Origin: Rhynchospora pubera
Lineage: Eukaryota; Streptophyta; Magnoliopsida; Poales; Cyperaceae
DNA length: 64,000 nt
Assembly: GCA_028095005.1 (NCBI GenBank)
Contig: CM051461.1
Span: 161,296,574-161,360,573, forward strand
Direction: 5' to 3'
Part shown: piece after piece, positions 60,398 to 64,000 of the stretch
How positions within the stretch are numbered: position 1 is the first letter of the stretch
How the letters are laid out: every line of letters begins with the position of its first letter
Notes under the pieces: generated by a model
Database searches by the model: none
What the model saw: only the letters and a program-made list of their open reading frames with translations
What the model was told of the DNA's origin: nothing
Made by a program: the position numbers and the translations under genes

Positions 60398-60560
60398 CAC
60401 CTCCGAACGCGTTTATAAAGTGCGCTCCAGGGCTTTCAACGCGTTTTATAAACGCGTAAAAAGCTCTGACAAACGAGAGGAAAGTGGACAGCATCTCTCC
60501 TTCGTACGCGTTTATAAAACGCGTTCGGAGGGTTGGAGCGCGGTTTATAACCGCGTACGA
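60398..60560. promoter_or_regulatory. Two ACGCG-TTTATAAA hairpins at the right end
   Basis: Counterparts of the left-end hairpins: one at about 60400-60458 (CGAACGCGTTTATAAAG ... AACGCGTTTTATAAACGCG) and one at 60499-60560 (CCTTCGTACGCGTTTATAAA ... GGTTTATAACCGCGTACGAA). They lie 190-350 bp upstream of the zinc-finger start codon. Confidence 0.72.
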
Positions 60561-60677
60561 AGGGGAATTGCTAAACCCTCTTCTAAAACGCGTTGGAACT
60601 TTCTTCCTATTAAAAAAAATAATAATTCTGTATATTAAAATTTTTTGTGTATAAATTTTTATATTAATTAATTTCGG
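60499..60677. repeat. Right terminal inverted repeat (179 bp)
   Basis: Reverse complement of 53850-54030 with few differences. The target duplication follows at 60678. Confidence 0.9.
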
Positions 60678-60761
60678 TTAAAGAAGTCAAGAGTTCAAAC
60701 CCTACATGCACTTTTAATTTCAAAAAAGAAAATTGGATGACAAAACCTTCCTCTTTCTTCA

Positions 60762-60826
<65 letters not shown>
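60678..60826 (+). mobile_element. 3' part of the split SINE (family 2) with AAT-repeat tail
   Basis: It starts with the second TTAAAGAAG and continues TCAAGAGTTCAAACCC, a B box (60691-60702). A body follows, then about 21 AAT units at 60762-60826 as the tail. It belongs with 53641-53687. Confidence 0.68.
60762..60826. repeat. AAT trinucleotide microsatellite
   Basis: About 21 uninterrupted copies. Frames through it (runs of Tyr or Leu) are not genes. Confidence 0.95.
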
Positions 60827-60827
<1 letters not shown>

Positions 60828-61300
60828 TTTGCCATCTTAGCAAATGATTCATCGCCACTGTTTTCAGATATTTCAAATGATTCATTGCCACTGCTTTCAG
60901 GTATAGAATAACCTATCGAGTTCATATTATTTTACAAACTAAAGTTTTTAGTGTTCTTATTTTTTCTATTAGGACTATTGTTAGAAAATCGACAAGTATG
61001 ATTGTCCATCATATTGAACTGGTAAGCGTGTCAAGATCCCCTCTTAATTTGAATTTTCTCCACACGAAGGTTTCATTTTGCAGCGCCACAACTCTGTCTT
61101 CAACTATCGCCTAGTGGGGATTGATTGCAATCCCGCATTATTCACAGTCCGAGTGCCAGACTTAACTCTCACGAGAATCGAACTCTCACACTTCAGGTAT
61201 GAAATTTCTCTCTAATGGTGGCTAGTGCTTATGGAGAAGATGCACAGTCAAGTGGATTTTTCTCTTTTTTATTTTTGTCTCTCACTATCTAATTATGTCT
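60827..61300. other. Intergenic DNA
   Basis: The only structure is a direct near-repeat of TTTCAAATGATTCAT / CCACTG just after the microsatellite. No gene is seen. Confidence 0.4.
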
Positions 61301-61302
61301 TC

Positions 61303-61467
61303 GGGGGATGTTTGGAAGTTCATGAAATAAGAACATGAACAAACTATTTCATGTTTGGCATCTTCAGAATAGCTTGTTCTTGACCAAAATTAACCTTGTT
61401 CTTGTTCCAACAAAAATATAGAATTGGAACAAGAACAAAAACAAACCTTGAACTTCTCAGCATCCCC
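61303..61467. mobile_element. MITE-like element with GGGGATG ends
   Basis: The left end GGGGGATGTTTGGAAGTTCA and the inverted right end GGGGATGCTGAGAAGTTCAA match well. The interior contains CTTGTTCTTG in both orientations. No convincing target duplication was found. Confidence 0.6.
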
Positions 61468-61688
61468 AAAAATAATCAGAGATCAATCGTCCAGCATGTG
61501 ATCCACATTCATACTCTCTCGGTCCGCGACTAGACCCCTAACATCTCCATTGTATCCCACAACTATAACTAGCAATACCAATATTGTCTAAAAACTCATT
61601 CAAATTTTACATCTGAAAATTATCTCGTAACTCTCAAACACTTGAGGTAATTCGTAACAAATTTTAAAAACTTAGACCTTTATTTTTT

Positions 61689-62213
61689 GGAAAAATTAGA
61701 TTTGTACCACTCCAAAAAATTTGCCACTTATACACCCATCTCTATACATAATTTTTCATATTGACCAAAACACTCTCCATTCTAAATTTCAAATATTAAA
61801 TTCAGAAGCAAAAATTTTAAAATAAAAAATTGAAAATCTGAAAAATTTAAATTTAGAATTTTAGAATTTGAATTTTTGAAAACGTGAATAAAATTTAGAA
61901 CTTCAAAGTTTGAAATTCTGAGCTTGACATTTCAAAAATTAGAATTTTGAATTTTGAAATTATAAATTTTAAATTTCTGAATTTTATCATTTCGGATTTT
62001 CAAATTACAAAATTTTTATTTTTGAATTTAGAAATTTTAAAATTTCTTAAAATTTGAAGGGTATTTGGGTCAATAAAAAAATTGCGTATGGAGATGGGTG
62101 TATAAGTGACAAATTTCTAGATTAATTGAGTTTAAAGTGGTATTTTTCAAATATTTTTAGGGTGACGATTTTTTAATTTCTAGATTTTAACGTAGCATAA
62201 ATCTAATTTCGCC
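61689..62213. mobile_element. MULE-type MITE related to 25447-26533
   Basis: Ends GGAAAAATTAGATTTGTACC and, inverted, GGCGAAATTAGATTTATGC. The flanks TTATTTTTT and ATATTTTTT match at eight of nine positions. The arms carry TATACACCCATCTC and its inverse, and the centre is dominated by AAATTTAGAATTTTGAA palindromic runs. Confidence 0.75.
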
Positions 62214-63180
62214 ATATTTTTTTCAACGAAAGAGGAAGAAGAGTAATTAAGTTTTCTCTCCCCTCCATATTTTCAAATGCGAATCAATATGTAAATTGGG
62301 TTAATTTTGTACAGAAATGTGGAGAAGTACACATGCAGTGGCAGCATTATTCATTTTTCTTCTTTCCGGAATAACAATTATATAATAAATAAATAATATA
62401 AACGTTTATACGGAGTATGGTTATCCTGTGATAAGCTTAATTTATGTCTACCGACTACCGATCTTTCTTTCGTGGACGACCGTCCTCCGTCCCTTTGATT
62501 GTATTTTTGGACCGACAAAAGACTGCTGGTCCGCTATACGAGATCCAGCTCGAATTTGTTTCAGGCTGACATACAGTCTCAATAAAAAATCTCGAATTCA
62601 TTGGGCTGAATATTGTGTGTAAAAGTATGTCTAGTGTGGACGGACCTTTTCAGGTTTGCAATTGTCAGATTTTTTATCCGAACCATCCGATCAATAATGA
62701 ATGTCTCGTGATTAATATCGAAATTCAACCGATCTGTTAATTTTAACCGTCGAAATTAGATCGGACGATTAGAATCAAATGTTTGTCCTCTGCAGATGCT
62801 GAGCCGTAATTTTTTTTTTGATGAAAGTATCATATCTATCAATGAATTGATTCTGCAAATTTCTAGTTTCAACAACGTTTGGAAATGTCTAGGGTTGGAC
62901 ACCTGCTTTTCTTCAAATGAAAACAACGTTACGAAATTTTGCTTCACTATTTTTTTTTAATAGTGCTAAAGTGGGGAATATTAGAAAAGTAGAATTAAAC
63001 CCATATTTCCAAGGATTCAAACTTTTTTCAGTGTTTCTAAAAACTATTATTGTAGTAAATGGGGATATACACTGATTTACGCATCGTGCACAACTTTTAG
63101 AAAACCTGCAGAATTTAGTGCATTTGTTTTACTACAATAAAAAATTGAATTAGTTCTAACTTTTAAGAGGGTAATGCATT
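62214..63180. other. Intergenic DNA without a supported gene
   Basis: A GC-richer patch at 62450-62620 has a 64-codon frame without a recognised domain. The rest is AT-rich. Confidence 0.4.
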
Positions 63181-63189
63181 TTAGCTAAA

Positions 63190-64000
63190 CGGCGTTACAA
63201 ATAACTAATTTAGTTTTATGTCTGGGAGGTCGACTATGGAAGTCATTTTCTTGATAAGGCAGCTTATGGAGAGATACCGGCCTATTAATTGGGAAAACCA
63301 GTAAAAGACTCAGTTTATAAACAAGACACTACTGCTATCAGCTGTTGGTAGATATTTTCCAGTGAAACTAATTTTCACTTCAATTAAACCTTTTTTTATA
63401 ACCGACATTACTGCTAGTAGTGTAAGTGCGAAGAGAATGAAATAGAGTGCTAACGAACCTGTTTTTGACCTAGAAGCAGTTATATTGGAATACCAATCGC
63501 AAAGAGTCGGTAAAGAGCAAAGCAAAGAAAGTATAGCCCTCTTTACAAGCCTCATAGTTGGTATAGTAGTAGGGTTACTTTCAAGTAGGAATACTGGAAG
63601 GAAGAGAAGTGCGCATAGGATAGGTATTAGCAAAGAGGCATCTGGTAGTGGAGAGCACCGGAAAGGATCTAGGTCATTGAGTCAGCAAGATCTTCGTCAA
63701 CAACATCTACAAGGGTGTCATCTTGTCATAAAGATGAAGGGGCGAGTTGGTTTAGGAATTTCATCCACTGAAAATTCGATTAGTTGCTTCCAGATCCTCT
63801 GCCAAAAGAATACATACACTTTTATTCCAACTTAACTAGCGTCTCCATCTTGACGACTATTATAATACCTAAGATGCAATTGAGCATCTACGAGGGGATG
63901 ACAAAAGACGAAAGAGGGATTCCTTTGAAAGCTGCGCCCTCTGATACTGACCTTTCTCTTACCTAAATGGATGGATGCTCAAAATGTGAATTCTTAATTG
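63190..64000. other. Possible organelle-derived insert (mitochondrial-like), open at window edge
   Basis: Base composition shifts: less A/T-rich, few homopolymers, even use of all dinucleotides, and a style like plant mitochondrial intergenic DNA. Frames of 107 and 116 codons on opposite strands (63310-63633, 63485-63835) have no family I can name. No organellar gene is positively identified, so this remains a compositional impression. Confidence 0.3.

Larger units (their letters stand above)
53850..60677. mobile_element. 6.8-kb MULE-like transposon carrying PMD and BED-finger genes
   Basis: Perfect 9-bp target duplication TTAAAGAAG (53841-53849, 60678-60686) and terminal inverted repeats of about 180 bp bound the element. 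The ends begin CAGAAATTAATTAATATAAA (left) and CCGAAATTAATTAATATAAA (right, inverted). Inside are a plus-strand PMD gene entering from the left end and a minus-strand BED-like zinc-finger gene entering from the right. This convergent plan recalls MuDR. No DDE transposase, SWIM finger or hAT dimerisation domain is visible, so it is probably mobilised in trans. PMD genes are known to travel with Mutator-like and Ty3-type elements; this pairing with a BED protein I do not recognise. Confidence 0.9.

Noticed and set aside
60664..60925. Frames with poly-Tyr and poly-Leu
   Set aside because: They are produced by the AAT microsatellite.

Overview
The window reads as AT-rich nuclear DNA of a flowering plant, probably a eudicot. 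The evidence is GT-AG introns with AT-rich interiors, a class II HD-Zip homeobox gene, an LTR retroelement primed by plant tRNA-Asp, tRNA-derived SINEs and dozens of MITEs. It is mostly transposable-element DNA. Only one ordinary cellular gene is supported.

Layout. 1-3290: AT-rich DNA with old TE pieces, a CT-rich tandem repeat and a perfect 36-bp inverted repeat. 3291-18946: a tandem array of a non-autonomous Athila-like LTR retrotransposon (four LTRs, three identical internal regions, unit 4675 bp), bounded by one pair of 5-bp target duplications, ACAAC. Each internal region keeps an intact 408-codon ORF of unknown function, and no reverse transcriptase or integrase is present. 18947-32600: MITEs, MULE derivatives (9- to 10-bp target duplications) and a 2-kb MULE at 26763-28781. 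32620-34253 (minus): an intact four-exon HD-Zip II transcription factor gene of 257 aa. 34254-53640: AT-rich intergenic DNA with at least ten further small elements, including a SINE nested in a MULE MITE.

53850-60677 is the most interesting part. It is a 6828-bp DNA transposon with about 180-bp terminal inverted repeats and a perfect 9-bp target duplication (TTAAAGAAG). It carries two convergent genes, each starting beside one terminus: an intact 813-aa plant mobile domain (PMD) protein spread over ten coding exons, and a protein with two BED-like zinc fingers. The layout resembles MuDR (two convergent genes driven from the ends), but neither product looks like a transposase. It sits inside a SINE that had already been split by a 153-bp MITE.

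60827-64000 holds two more MITE-like elements and, at the right edge, about 800 bp that look organellar (possibly mitochondrial). All calls come from reading the sequence; no database search was run.
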